Shown: positions 24,930 to 33,656 of the stretch, piece by piece | How the letters are laid out: every line of letters begins with the position of its first letter | Numbering within the stretch: the first letter of the stretch is position 1 | Source of the DNA: Lentzea pudingi | GTDB lineage: Bacteria > Actinomycetota > Actinomycetes > Mycobacteriales > Pseudonocardiaceae | Assembly: GCF_014646255.1 (NCBI RefSeq) | Contig: NZ_BMNC01000004.1 | Coordinates: 636,480-700,479, forward strand | Length of the DNA stretch: 64,000 nucleotides | Direction: 5' to 3' | Position numbers and translations under genes: made by a program | The notes under the pieces: model-generated | The model's database searches: none | Told to the model about the DNA's origin: nothing | The model's input: the letters and a program-made list of their open reading frames with translations, nothing else

Positions 24930-25934
24930 TCAGCTCCTCAACTGAGCAGACGTGGAGAATTCGCGACGGAATGCGTGGAACTTGCCTTCGAGTTCCGTGA
25001 AACCGCCAGTGGTGAGCGGTTCGCCGGTGATCTTCTCGAACAACGCCAGGAAGTCGTTCCGAGTGGTCGCCGGCGTGATGGCGAAGTGGTAACCGGCCTT
25101 GGAATTGCTGATGCGCAGGAACTCCGCGCGTTCCATCGCGTAAAGGAACGAACTCTCGGTGAACCTGAGCGTGCGCGGATACGGCCTGAGCACTCCCGCG
25201 GTGTTGCTGTAGAGCGTGAGCCACGCCGAGTCGTCGAACAGCTCGAGCCGGTCGAGTGGCGGATCGGAAACGATCGTCACGTCGATTCTCGTGCATCGGC
25301 TGCGGGCCGCGTAGAGCCCGACGAGCCCGATGCCGATCTGCTCCTTGAGCCGTTCCCGGATCTCGTCGTAGTCGCCGTCCGCGCCCTCGTTGCGCAACAG
25401 GTACCGCGCCCGGCCGCTGATCGCGTTGTCGTCGCGCGGATCGGCCAGCACGGCCCTGACCTCGCACTCCGACTGGCTGAGCAGCACCCTTCCCGCCGCG
25501 TACCGGCCCGCGAACCCGCGGAAGCAGTACAGCCGCGTCCGTTCCAGGTCCTGCATCATGAGCTGGTTGAACACCGGGTCGGGCTTGGCCGTCGGTTCGA
25601 ACACGTGACTGGGGAAGAACTCGCGGTCGAGTGCGCGGTACTCCTCGGTGAGCTCTTTGAGAGCCTTGCGGCTCTCCTCGATGACCGGGGCGAGCAGTGC
25701 CTTCTGTGCCGCTTTCGACGTGATCAACGTTTGCGTGAAGCTCACCACGGCCGAAATGAGCGTGCCCGTACCCACTGCCGTCAGCAGGTTTCTCGCTGTC
25801 CCGGAATCCATTTGACTGGAAATGGCCAGCGACGCACCCGACGTCACGACGAGTATGAGGAGGAGCAACCCGGTCCGAGTCCAGAACAACTCCTGGATCA
25901 GGTTGCTGCGGATGCCTCCGGCCTCCGCGGACAC
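24930..25934 (-). CDS. Two-TM protein with PLD-like/DUF5919-like cytoplasmic domain
   Basis: This ~334-aa protein starts at GTG 25934, eight bases after a strong AGGAGG. Two transmembrane helices (about residues 15-38 and 50-70) are followed by a coiled-coil-like stretch and a soluble domain with motifs EVRAVLADPRD, IDVTIVSDPPLD and FDDSAWLTLYSN. The last part resembles the non-catalytic phospholipase-D-like domains of DUF5919 proteins; the HKD catalytic motif is absent. A 2-TM plus sensor architecture is common among signalling effectors. It heads the cluster with cupin, HD and an unknown gene. A longer frame up to TTG 26033 is possible but lacks a ribosome site. Confidence 0.7.
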   Translation of the reverse strand: MSAEAGGIRSNLIQELFWTRTGLLLLILVVTSGASLAISSQMDSGTARNLLTAVGTGTLISAVVSFTQTLITSKAAQKALLAPVIEESRKALKELTEEYRALDREFFPSHVFEPTAKPDPVFNQLMMQDLERTRLYCFRGFAGRYAAGRVLLSQSECEVRAVLADPRDDNAISGRARYLLRNEGADGDYDEIRERLKEQIGIGLVGLYAARSRCTRIDVTIVSDPPLDRLELFDDSAWLTLYSNTAGVLRPYPRTLRFTESSFLYAMERAEFLRISNSKAGYHFAITPATTRNDFLALFEKITGEPLTTGGFTELEGKFHAFRREFSTSAQLRS

Positions 25935-26033
25935 GTGTCCCACCTCCTGGATCACCAGATTGGTCGCTACCCGAACGGACGAATGCGGTCGGTGTCCGAT
26001 CATGTGCGCGGAGTTACTGTACGCGTCGGTCAA

Positions 26034-26264
26034 AAGATAAGGAAGCTGCTATTCGTGCGACATTCACGACCGGAATAACCGCCCTTGGGCCCAGTTGTCG
26101 GCCCGCACTCGTGCACTTCGGTGACGCCCCGTCGCCGCCGCCCCCGAACGTGTCGGATGAGGGTGACCACCCCACCCACATGCACCCATGCCGAGTGGCA
26201 TGGGCCGGAGGGCCGCGCGGGTTGCTACACGCCGCTCACACCCGCCCGAATACGCTCACCCACC
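26034..26264. other. Intergenic region, 2-TM cluster / FKBP gene
   Basis: About 330 bases lie between the divergent starts at 25934 and 26265. The region must hold both promoters. I found no convincing -35/-10 pair, repeat or RNA. The open frame leading into the FKBP gene lacks protein-like composition. Confidence 0.5.
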
Positions 26265-26798
26265 ATGCGTAACGTCCTGCTCATCGCTTCCGTGGCGCTC
26301 GCGGCGGCCACCGGCCTCACCGGGTGCGCCGGTTCGGCCCAGCCCTCGGCCGGCGGTACGACCCCCGCCGCCGCGCCCACGAACCCCTGCAAGGCCGACG
26401 ACTTCAAGGTCACCGGCGACTTCGGCGCGGCGCCCAAGGTCGAGATCCCGAGCTGCAAGCCCACCGACGAGCTCATCATCAAGGACCTGGTGCCCGGCAC
26501 CGGCGCCGAGGTGAAGACGGGCACGACGGCCACGGTCAACTACCAGCTCACGACGTTCTCCGACAAGAAGGTGCTCGACAGCTCCTTCCAGCGCGGCACC
26601 CCGTTCGACGTCGAGAACGTCGGCCAGGCGCCGGTCATCGACGGCTGGAACGAGGGCATCGTCGGCCTCAAGGAGAAGGGCCGCCGCCTGCTGATCGTGC
26701 CGCCCGCCAAGGGCTACGGCCAGGGCGGTCAGGGCATCAAGCCGAACGAGACCCTCGTGTTCGTGATCGACGGTGTGAAGGTCACCCCCGCCGCCTGA
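26265..26798 (+). CDS. FKBP-type peptidyl-prolyl isomerase lipoprotein
   Basis: This 177-aa protein carries a lipoprotein signal with lipobox LTGC (Cys21), a short Pro/Ala linker, and one FKBP domain: DELIIKDLVPGTG, VNYQLTTFSDKKVLDSSF, PVIDGWNEGIVGLKEKGRR and YGQGGQGIKPNETLVFVID. These include most of the drug/proline-binding aromatic positions. It is expected on the outer face of the membrane, helping secreted proteins fold. The ATG at 26265 is chosen because it starts the signal peptide. Confidence 0.93.
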   Translation: MRNVLLIASVALAAATGLTGCAGSAQPSAGGTTPAAAPTNPCKADDFKVTGDFGAAPKVEIPSCKPTDELIIKDLVPGTGAEVKTGTTATVNYQLTTFSDKKVLDSSFQRGTPFDVENVGQAPVIDGWNEGIVGLKEKGRRLLIVPPAKGYGQGGQGIKPNETLVFVIDGVKVTPAA

Positions 26799-26812
26799 CC
26801 CGTGCACGCGAA

Positions 26813-26846
26813 ACGGCCCCCGAACCGGTACCGGTTCGGGGGCCGT
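26813..26846. terminator. Perfect bidirectional terminator
   Basis: A 34-base perfect palindrome (arms of 17 bp, ACGGCCCCCGAACCGGT and its complement) sits between the convergent FKBP and quinone reductase genes. It would form a very stable hairpin on either strand. Confidence 0.88.
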
Positions 26847-26859
26847 CGCGTTCCGCCCG

Positions 26860-27801
26860 TCAGGGCAGGAGCAGCAGCTTGCCGGTCGTGCGACGCGACT
26901 GCAGGTCCGTGTGCGCCTGTGCCGCCTCCTCCAGCTTGTACCGCCCGCCGATGCGCACGTTCAGCTCCCCGGACGCGATCGCCGAGAACAGCTCGCCCGC
27001 CCGCCACTCCAGTTCCGCGCGGTCGAGCAGGTAGTGCCCGGTCGACGGGCGCGTCAGGTAGAGCGACCCGCCCGCGTTGAGCCGCTGCGGGTCCACCGGC
27101 GGCACCGGCCCGGACGAGGCACCGAACAGCGCCAGCGTCCCGCGCGGCTTCAGCGACGCGAGCGACTGGTCGAACGTGTCCTTGCCGACCCCGTCGTAGA
27201 CGACGTCGACCTTCTCGATCTGCGACGCGAAGTCGCCGTACCGCAGCACCTGGTCGGCTCCGGCCTCGCGGGCCAGCGCCTCCTTCTCGTCGGTCGACAC
27301 CGTCGCGACGACGGTGGCGCCCTTCGACTTCGCCCACTGCGTCAGCAGCAGCCCGACGCCACCGGCCGCCGCGTGCACCAGCACCCGGTCGCCTTCCTTC
27401 ACGACGTACGTCGAGTGGACCAGGTAGTGCGCGGTGATGCCCTGCAGCAGCGCGGCCGCGGCCAGTTCGACGTCCAGCCCCTCCGGCACCCGCACCGCCG
27501 ACGCGGCCGGCACCACGACCTCGGACGCGTAGCTGCCCAGCACGCCCATCCACGCGACCTTGTCGCCGACGGCGAAGTCCGCGGAGTTGCTCACGACGAC
27601 CTCGCCCGCGCCCTCGAGCCCCAGCGTGGTCGGCAGCGGGATCGGGTACTGGCCGCTGCGCTGGTACGTGTCGATGTAGTTGACGCCCGCGGCGCCCACC
27701 TTCACCAGCAGCTCACCGTCACCGGGCACGGGCGGCGGCACGTCCGCGTGCTCCAGCACCTCGGGGCCACCGGCCGAACGCACCACCACTGCCTTGGGCA
27801 T
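26860..27801 (-). CDS. qor: NADPH:quinone oxidoreductase (zeta-crystallin-like)
   Basis: This 313-aa medium-chain dehydrogenase/reductase has GVNYIDTYQRSGQYP near residue 39, GLEGAGEV near 63, and the NADPH-binding motif AAAGGVGLLLTQWAK near 143. It lacks the zinc ligands of alcohol dehydrogenases, as expected for quinone reductases that reduce quinones by one electron. The ATG at 27801 follows GGAGGA. The gene holds the same relative place as Rv1454c between ctaB and ctaA in mycobacteria. Confidence 0.92.
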   Translation of the reverse strand: MPKAVVVRSAGGPEVLEHADVPPPVPGDGELLVKVGAAGVNYIDTYQRSGQYPIPLPTTLGLEGAGEVVVSNSADFAVGDKVAWMGVLGSYASEVVVPAASAVRVPEGLDVELAAAALLQGITAHYLVHSTYVVKEGDRVLVHAAAGGVGLLLTQWAKSKGATVVATVSTDEKEALAREAGADQVLRYGDFASQIEKVDVVYDGVGKDTFDQSLASLKPRGTLALFGASSGPVPPVDPQRLNAGGSLYLTRPSTGHYLLDRAELEWRAGELFSAIASGELNVRIGGRYKLEEAAQAHTDLQSRRTTGKLLLLP

Positions 27802-27944
27802 CTGTCCTCCTTGATCGACTCAACCCGCTCAACCCGCGGCGCGACCCCGATGTTCCCCGTTCCAGCGGGTGGGAGCCAGTCGGTGCGGCTACCGTCGGTG
27901 TTCCCACGGTGACAGGCGGCACCCGGCACTGGTAAGACCGGTCC

Positions 27945-28733
27945 ATGCGAAAGACATCCCTGCTGCTGATCGCATTGCTGCTACTGGTGGGAGCGCTTCC
28001 ATCCCACGCCGCCTCGGCCAAGAAAGGCGTGAACGCGGCCGACGACCCAGGCCCGGCCGGCGCCGCCATGGCCGCCCTCGACGCCCGCTGGTACTACACC
28101 TGGGCCTCGGACCGTCGGGGCATCCAGAGCAACGCCGAGTTCGTCCCCATGATCTGGGGCGCGGCCAGCGTCACCGACGCCGAACTGAACAGGGCCAAGG
28201 CCAACGGCACACAACTGCTGGGGTTCAACGAACCCGACATGGCCGGGCAGGCCGACATGACCGTCGAACGCGCCCTGGACCTGTGGCCGCGCCTGCAGAG
28301 CACCGGCCTGAGGCTCGGCGCCCCGGGCGTCGCGTTCGGCGGTGACGTCGCCGGCGGCTGGCTCGACCGCTTCATGGCCGGGGCGAAGGCGCGCAACCTC
28401 CGCGTGGACTTCATCCCGATCCACTGGTACGGCCAGGACTTCTCCGCTGCTGCCACCGGACATCTGGAGTCGTACCTGCGCAACGTGTACAACCGTTACA
28501 AGAAGCCGATCTGGCTCACCGAGTACGCGCTGATCGACTGGCGTTCCGGCCGTGCGGTCTACCCGAGCCAGCAACAGCAGACCGCGTTCATCACCGCGTC
28601 GACGAGGATGCTCGACGGTCTGTCCTTTGTGGAACGGTATTCGTGGTTCACGTTGTCCACGAGGACCAGCCCCACCGGACTTTCCACGGGCACGGCGCTG
28701 ACGGCGGCGGGCAACGCCTACAAAGTCGCTTAG
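27945..28733 (+). CDS. Secreted GH128 family glycoside hydrolase (beta-1,3-glucanase type)
   Basis: This 262-aa protein has a Sec signal peptide (to about residue 25) and one catalytic domain of the glycosyl hydrolase catalytic-core family related to fungal Asl1 (GH128). Motifs in order: WYYTWASD near 48, LLGFNEPDMAG near 98 (acid/base Glu), FIPIHWYGQDF near 160 and KPIWLTEYALIDW near 188 (nucleophile Glu). GH128 enzymes cleave beta-1,3-glucan, so fungal or plant cell-wall polymer is the likely target. It stands alone as its own unit. Confidence 0.9.
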   Translation: MRKTSLLLIALLLLVGALPSHAASAKKGVNAADDPGPAGAAMAALDARWYYTWASDRRGIQSNAEFVPMIWGAASVTDAELNRAKANGTQLLGFNEPDMAGQADMTVERALDLWPRLQSTGLRLGAPGVAFGGDVAGGWLDRFMAGAKARNLRVDFIPIHWYGQDFSAAATGHLESYLRNVYNRYKKPIWLTEYALIDWRSGRAVYPSQQQQTAFITASTRMLDGLSFVERYSWFTLSTRTSPTGLSTGTALTAAGNAYKVA

Positions 28734-28767
28734 TGGTGTGAGCTGGCAACGTTCCGGCTCACACTGC

Positions 28768-30353
28768 TTAGTCCTCCCCGAGGGCGACCCGGCGCGCGAG
28801 GCCCAGCGGCAGCGCGCCGGACCCCGCGATCCGGTCGTGGAAGTCGCGGAGCGACCCCAGGCCCGCCGCCAGGTACTCGTCGCGGATCAGGTCGATCTCC
28901 AGCGCCCCGGTCAGGTACGACGGCGCCTGCGTCGGCCACGCGCAGTACCGCTTCACCTCACCGGTGGCGGTGCCCGGCGTGAGTGCCGTGCGCGCCACCA
29001 TGAACGACTCGGCCTCGGCGGGGGTCATGTCACCGCAGTGCAACGCCGTGTCGACGATCATCCGCGCCGCCCGGAACAGCCGCGCCTCGACATGACCCAT
29101 CAGCGCGCCCTTGGTGGTGTAGTAGCCGACCGACCGCAGCAGCTTCTCCGAGTACAGCGCCCAGCCCTCGGAGAAGTACGAGGTCCGGAACACCTTGCGC
29201 AGCGGGTGCGCCGGGCCCTGCGCGGCCAGCCACGCCGAGTGCCAGTGGTGGCCGGGGTAGGCCTCGTGCACCGAGATCGTCGGCAGCTGCGACCGCGCGT
29301 TGGTGCGCAGGCGGTGCGTGACCTGCTCGTCGGACGCGCCGTCCGGAGTGAACGGCACGAAGAAGTAGCCGGTGCGCTTCGACGTGAGCGGCGGCGGCCC
29401 GAGGTAGCTCGCGACCGACATGACAGCCCGTTGGAACGGCGGCGACCCGACGACCCGGCAGTCCTCGCCCTCCGGCATCGTCACGAGCGAGTGCTCGATC
29501 AACGCGGCGCGCGCCCGTGAGGTCTCCGCCTCGTACTCGGCGCGCATCGCCTCCATGGTCGGCGGGTGGTCGTCCTGCAACGACGTCATCGCCGCGCGCC
29601 AGTCCGGCGACCCGGCCAGCTCGACGAGCTCGGCCTCCAGCGCCGCGTAGGCGTCCTGGCCGCGCTGGTGCAGCTCCGGCGCCCCGTAGCCGAGCACTCC
29701 TTGTCCTGCAACACGGTCGAGTAGAGCTTCTCGCCCATCCGCCAGTCGCCACCCGCCCGCACGGCCAGGTCCTCGAGGAACGCCGAGTGCCGGTCGAACG
29801 CGTCGGCGGCGGGTCCGGCGGCCTCCGCCAGCGTCGCGCGCAGCTCGGGCGACGACACCTGCAGCGGCAGCTGGTCCAGCAGGAACGACCGGCCCGTCCG
29901 CACCTGCCCGAGCGTGCGCAGCACGACCAGCGACGACGCCAGCGACGGGTCGAGGTTCGCCTCGGCGGCGGCGAGCACCGACGGCACCTCGCGCAGCTTC
30001 GCGACGGTCGACGTGACGAGCTCGGCCTCGGGCAGCAGCCCGTGCAGGAACGGTCCCAGCAGCCCGAAGAAGATCATCCCGGAGTACTCGTGCGGGTCGC
30101 GCCGCCAGCCCGGCCACGCCTCCATCGCCGACGCCCCGCGCAGCACCGACACCGCCAGATCGCGGTCCACCGACCTCGGCAGCGTCTCCAGCTCCGCCAG
30201 CCACGCCTCCTTCTCCCTGGCCCGCTGCTCGAACGCCGCCGCGGAGAAGTCCCCGAAGGTCGAGTAGTGCGGAAGCGAGCCGACTCCGGCCGCGTGCGCG
30301 GGGTGGCGGTCGAAGTACCAGGAGAGGAACGACGCGAGGGTGTCGGTGGTCAC
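28768..30353 (-). pseudogene. DUF885 family putative metallopeptidase, interrupted by a frameshift
   Basis: Two overlapping frames together give one DUF885 protein of about 530 aa. The N-terminal frame runs from GTG 30353 to near base 29700, the C-terminal frame from there to 28768. The C-terminal part keeps the family zinc motif HEAYPGHHWHS and SEGWALYSE. At the junction the expected continuation is VLGYGAPELH, and inserting one G in the GGAGTG run on the coding strand (near 29696-29701) joins the frames perfectly. Either the gene lost one base recently or the base call is wrong; everything else looks intact. Confidence 0.8.
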
Positions 30354-30389
30354 CCGATGGAAGTTACCCGGTGGTTTTACAGTGTGGGG

Positions 30390-30680
30390 GTGTCTGATCA
30401 AACCACTCAGAAGCGCATCGCGGAGTTCGTGAAGGCCCACGGCAAGCCGGGCACGGCGGTCAGGGCCGTCGTGGAGCCGATCGGCCGGGCGGGCGCGCGG
30501 ATCGTGCTGGTCGGCGCCGACGGCGCCATGGGCGACGTGATGACCAAGGACGTCGAGTCCGCCACCAAGGCCGTCGAAGCCGCCGACAACGTCGAGCAGG
30601 CCGAATGGGACCGCGAGACCACCGCGGCCACCAAGATCGGCCCGGCTCACCGCCGCAAGATGGCCAAGATGCAGTCATGA
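30390..30680 (+). CDS. Hypothetical 96-aa protein coupled to an ATP-grasp gene
   Basis: The GTG at 30390 opens a 96-aa basic protein with a small alpha/beta pattern (AVRAVVEPIGRAGARIVLVGADG) and a charged C-terminal helix (AHRRKMAKMQS). I recognise no family. Its TGA overlaps the ATG of the ATP-grasp gene by four bases, so the two are translationally coupled and likely act together. Confidence 0.75.
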   Translation: MSDQTTQKRIAEFVKAHGKPGTAVRAVVEPIGRAGARIVLVGADGAMGDVMTKDVESATKAVEAADNVEQAEWDRETTAATKIGPAHRRKMAKMQS

Positions 30681-31525
30681 GGGTCGTGCTCGTCTCGTGC
30701 GACCTCCTGCCCGAGGGTGACGGCGACGAGGAGTCGCTGGTCGCCGCCCTGGTCCGGGACGGCGTCGACGTCACGTGGCAGCCGTGGGGCGGCCCGGTGG
30801 ACGCCGATCTCGTCGTCCTGCGCGCCACCTGGGACTACACCGAGCACCTGGACGAGTTCCTGGCGTGGTGCGCCACCGTGCCCGCGCTCGCGAACCCGCT
30901 GCCGGTGGTCCGCTGGAACATCGACAAGTCGTACATGGCCGAGCTCGCCTCGCGCGGCGTCCCCGTCGTACCGACCGCGGTGGTGGAGCCCGGACAGGAG
31001 CCGGACTTCCCGGACGGCGAGTTCGTGGTGAAGCCGGCGGTCGGCGCGGGCTCACGCGGTGCCGGTCGGTTCACCGACCACGCTGCCGCACGGGCGCACC
31101 TCGAAGCCATCGGGGTCAAGGCTTTGGTGCAGCCGTATCAGTCCAGTGTGGACGAAAACGGTGAGACGGCGCTGGTGTTCTTCGCCGGCGAGTACTCCCA
31201 CTCGTTCCACAAGGGACCGATGCTGGCGCAGGGGCTCGGCGAGGCCGAGTCGGGCCTCTACGTCGAGGAGCGGCTGGGCAGCATCGAACCGTCCCCGCGC
31301 CAGGTCGACCTCGCGAACCAGGTCCTCGACGTGGCCGCCGAGCTGCTGTCGTTGCGGCGCAGCGACTTCCTCTACGCCCGCGTGGACGTCGTCGAAGGTC
31401 CTGACGGCGCACCGCTGCTGCTCGAGCTGGAGCTGACCGAGCCGTCGCTCGGCTTCCGGCTCACGACCGGCGAGGCGGCGGAGCGGTTCAGCAAGGCGAT
31501 CCAGGCGGCCGCGTCAGGGGCTTAA
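30677..31525 (+). CDS. ATP-grasp enzyme (RimK/glutathione-synthase-like)
   Basis: This 282-aa protein has an N-terminal Rossmann-like domain, RWNIDKSYMAELASRGVP leading into the ATP-grasp fold, the nucleotide-binding segment FVVKPAVGAGSRG near 123, and a metal-binding end with LLELELTEPSLGF near 255. ATP-grasp ligases couple ATP cleavage to carboxylate-amine or thiol ligation through an acyl-phosphate. The substrate here is unknown. It is coupled to the small gene upstream and overlaps the convergent MocR gene by 12 bases. Confidence 0.85.
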   Translation: MRVVLVSCDLLPEGDGDEESLVAALVRDGVDVTWQPWGGPVDADLVVLRATWDYTEHLDEFLAWCATVPALANPLPVVRWNIDKSYMAELASRGVPVVPTAVVEPGQEPDFPDGEFVVKPAVGAGSRGAGRFTDHAAARAHLEAIGVKALVQPYQSSVDENGETALVFFAGEYSHSFHKGPMLAQGLGEAESGLYVEERLGSIEPSPRQVDLANQVLDVAAELLSLRRSDFLYARVDVVEGPDGAPLLLELELTEPSLGFRLTTGEAAERFSKAIQAAASGA

Positions 31526-32815
31526 GTCCGGCGTGCCGCGGGCGATTCCCGCGAGCACGTCCAGGGCTGTGCTCAGCACGTCCGGTGGCGGGGACGCCAG
31601 TGCCAGCCGGACGGCGTTCGGTGCCGCGCCGACCGCGAACGCCGCCGCCGGGGTGACTGCGATGCCCTCGCGGGCGGCCGCGGCGGCGAACGTGTCGGCG
31701 CGCCACGGCGGTGGCAGCTCCCACCAGCAGTGGTAGGCACGTGGATCTGCGCGCACGGCGAACCCCGCCAGCCGGTCCGCGGCGATCGCCTGCCGTGCCG
31801 CCGCGTCCGCCCGTTTGGCGAGTTGGATCGCTGCCGCCGTGCCGTCCGCGATGTGGTGTGCGGCAACGTCCACGGCGAACCGCGGTGCCGTCCACCCGCC
31901 GCCGCGCACGGCCGTGGCGATCTCGTCGAAGAGGTCCGGCGGAGGTACGACGAACCCGAGCGTCAGGCCCGGTGCGATTCGCTTGGACAGGCTGTCGACC
32001 AGCACCGTGCGGTCCGGGGCCAGTGCGGCCAGCGGAGGCTCGTCGGCCAGGAACGTGTACACGGCGTCTTCGATCAGCGGCACGTCCAGCGCCGCAACGA
32101 CTTCCGCCCGCCGGTGCGCGGGCATCGTGACGCCGAGCGGGTTGTGCAGGACGGGCTGGAGGTAGACCGCGTGCACCGCCGCCGCGCGCAGGGCGTCCGG
32201 CAGCACGCCGTGCTCGTCCATCTCCAGCGGGACCGCGGTGACCCCGAGCCGGCCGCAGATCGTGCGGACCACCGGATAGGTCAGCGCCTCCACGCCGAGC
32301 CGCCCGCCGACCGGGACGAGCGCCGCGATGACCGCCGCCAGCGACTGCTTCCCGTTGCCGGTGAACAGGATCTGCGACGGGCGCCATCCGTCGCGTGCCA
32401 GCAGCTCCGTCACCGCGGCGCGGGCTGCGGCCGTGCCCGTCACGCCACCCGCCTGCAACGCCTCGGCCAGCACGTCCGGGCGCAGCATCGTGGCGAGGCT
32501 CGCCGACAGGAGTGCGGACTGCGTTGGCAGGACCGGGAAGTTGAGCTGCAGGTCGACCGGCGCGCCACCGGGATCGGCGAGTGCGGGTTCCGCCGCCCCG
32601 GCCCGCACGAACGTGCCGCGGCCGACCTCGCCGACGGTCAGTCCGCGCCGCGCCAGCTCGCCGTACACACGGGCGGCGGTCGACGCGGCGATGCGCCGGC
32701 GCCGGGCGAACGCGCGTTGCGGCGGCAGCCGTTCGCCAGGCCGCAGCCGCCCGGCCGTGATGTCCGCGGCCACGGCGTCGGCGATCCGCCGGTAGTCCTC
32801 CACGAGCAGCCCCAT
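31514..32815 (-). CDS. MocR-type regulator (GntR HTH fused to PLP aminotransferase domain)
   Basis: This 433-aa protein starts with a GntR winged helix (about residues 3-70: LRPGERLPPQRAFARRRRI, ARVYGELARRGL), then a type-I aminotransferase-like domain with the PLP lysine in VDSLSKRIAPGLTLG near 275. MocR proteins use bound PLP and a ligand to switch DNA binding. The ATG at 32815 is chosen by the domain start. The divergent neighbour is an alpha/beta hydrolase, and the gap holds two direct repeats of the kind MocR proteins bind, one of which overlaps this start codon. Confidence 0.92.
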   Translation of the reverse strand: MGLLVEDYRRIADAVAADITAGRLRPGERLPPQRAFARRRRIAASTAARVYGELARRGLTVGEVGRGTFVRAGAAEPALADPGGAPVDLQLNFPVLPTQSALLSASLATMLRPDVLAEALQAGGVTGTAAARAAVTELLARDGWRPSQILFTGNGKQSLAAVIAALVPVGGRLGVEALTYPVVRTICGRLGVTAVPLEMDEHGVLPDALRAAAVHAVYLQPVLHNPLGVTMPAHRRAEVVAALDVPLIEDAVYTFLADEPPLAALAPDRTVLVDSLSKRIAPGLTLGFVVPPPDLFDEIATAVRGGGWTAPRFAVDVAAHHIADGTAAAIQLAKRADAAARQAIAADRLAGFAVRADPRAYHCWWELPPPWRADTFAAAAAREGIAVTPAAAFAVGAAPNAVRLALASPPPDVLSTALDVLAGIARGTPDLSP

Positions 32816-32847
32816 TGCACCGAGAGCAATGTTTTGATTGTACCGAG
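32814..32847. promoter_or_regulatory. Direct-repeat operator candidate for the MocR regulator
   Basis: ATTGCACCGAG (32814-32824) and ATTGTACCGAG (32837-32847) match at 10 of 11 positions and start 23 bp apart, about two DNA turns, so they lie on the same helix face. Directly repeated sites are characteristic of MocR/GabR/PdxR regulators. They lie between the MocR gene and the divergent hydrolase. Confidence 0.6.
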
Positions 32848-32873
32848 CGAAACCCCTGGTTACGGTCGGGATC

Positions 32874-33656
32874 ATGAGCACCGCGAACGTCAACGGCATC
32901 ACCGTCGGCTACGACGACGAAGGCACCGGCGAGGTGTTGGTGCTGGTGCACGGCCACCCGTTCGACCGCACGATGTGGCGTCCGCAGGTCGAGCACTTCA
33001 GTGCGAAGGGGTGGCGGGTGATCGCCGCGGACCTGCGTGGCTACGGCGAGACCACCGTCGTCCCCGGCATCACGCCGCTGGACGTGTTCGCCGCCGACGT
33101 CGCCGCACTGCTCGACCACCTCGGCGTCGAGAGGTTCGTGCTCGGCGGCCTCTCGATGGGCGGGCAGATCGTCATGCAGTGCGTCCAAGCGTTCCCCGAA
33201 CGGCTGAAGGGCGTGATCCTCGCCGACACGTTCGCGCAGGCGGAGACCGAGGAGGGTCGGCTCGACCGCAACGCCATGGCCGACCGGTTGCTGCGCGAGG
33301 GCATGTCCGGCTACGCCACCGAGGTGAAGTGGAAGATGGTGGCGCGGCACAACCCCGAGGCCGCCGAGTTCGTCGCGGGCCTGATGCACGCCGCCCCACC
33401 GCAAGGCGCGGCGGCGGCACTCCGAGGCCGCGCGGAACGGCCCGACCACACCGAGACGCTCGCCACGATCACCGTGCCCACGCTGGTGATCGTCGGCAGC
33501 GAGGACGAGTTCACGCCGGTGAAGGACGCCGAGTACATGAGCGAGCGCGTTCCAGGTTCGACGCTGGTGGTGGTCGACGGTGCCGCCCACATGCCGAACC
33601 TGGAACGCCCCGAGGTGTTCAACAGGGCAGTGGAAGAACTTCTAGCGCAGACCTGA
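32874..33656 (+). CDS. Alpha/beta-fold hydrolase
   Basis: This 260-aa protein is a standard alpha/beta hydrolase: oxyanion-hole motif LVHGHPFDRTMW near residue 24, nucleophile elbow GGLSMGG near 92, acid in GSEDEFTP near 212 and catalytic His in VDGAAHMP near 239. There is no signal peptide, so it acts in the cytoplasm on an ester, amide or epoxide. The ATG at 32874 gives the expected length. It is divergent from, and probably controlled by, the MocR regulator. It overlaps the actP gene by 15 bases at the 3' end. Confidence 0.9.
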   Translation: MSTANVNGITVGYDDEGTGEVLVLVHGHPFDRTMWRPQVEHFSAKGWRVIAADLRGYGETTVVPGITPLDVFAADVAALLDHLGVERFVLGGLSMGGQIVMQCVQAFPERLKGVILADTFAQAETEEGRLDRNAMADRLLREGMSGYATEVKWKMVARHNPEAAEFVAGLMHAAPPQGAAAALRGRAERPDHTETLATITVPTLVIVGSEDEFTPVKDAEYMSERVPGSTLVVVDGAAHMPNLERPEVFNRAVEELLAQT

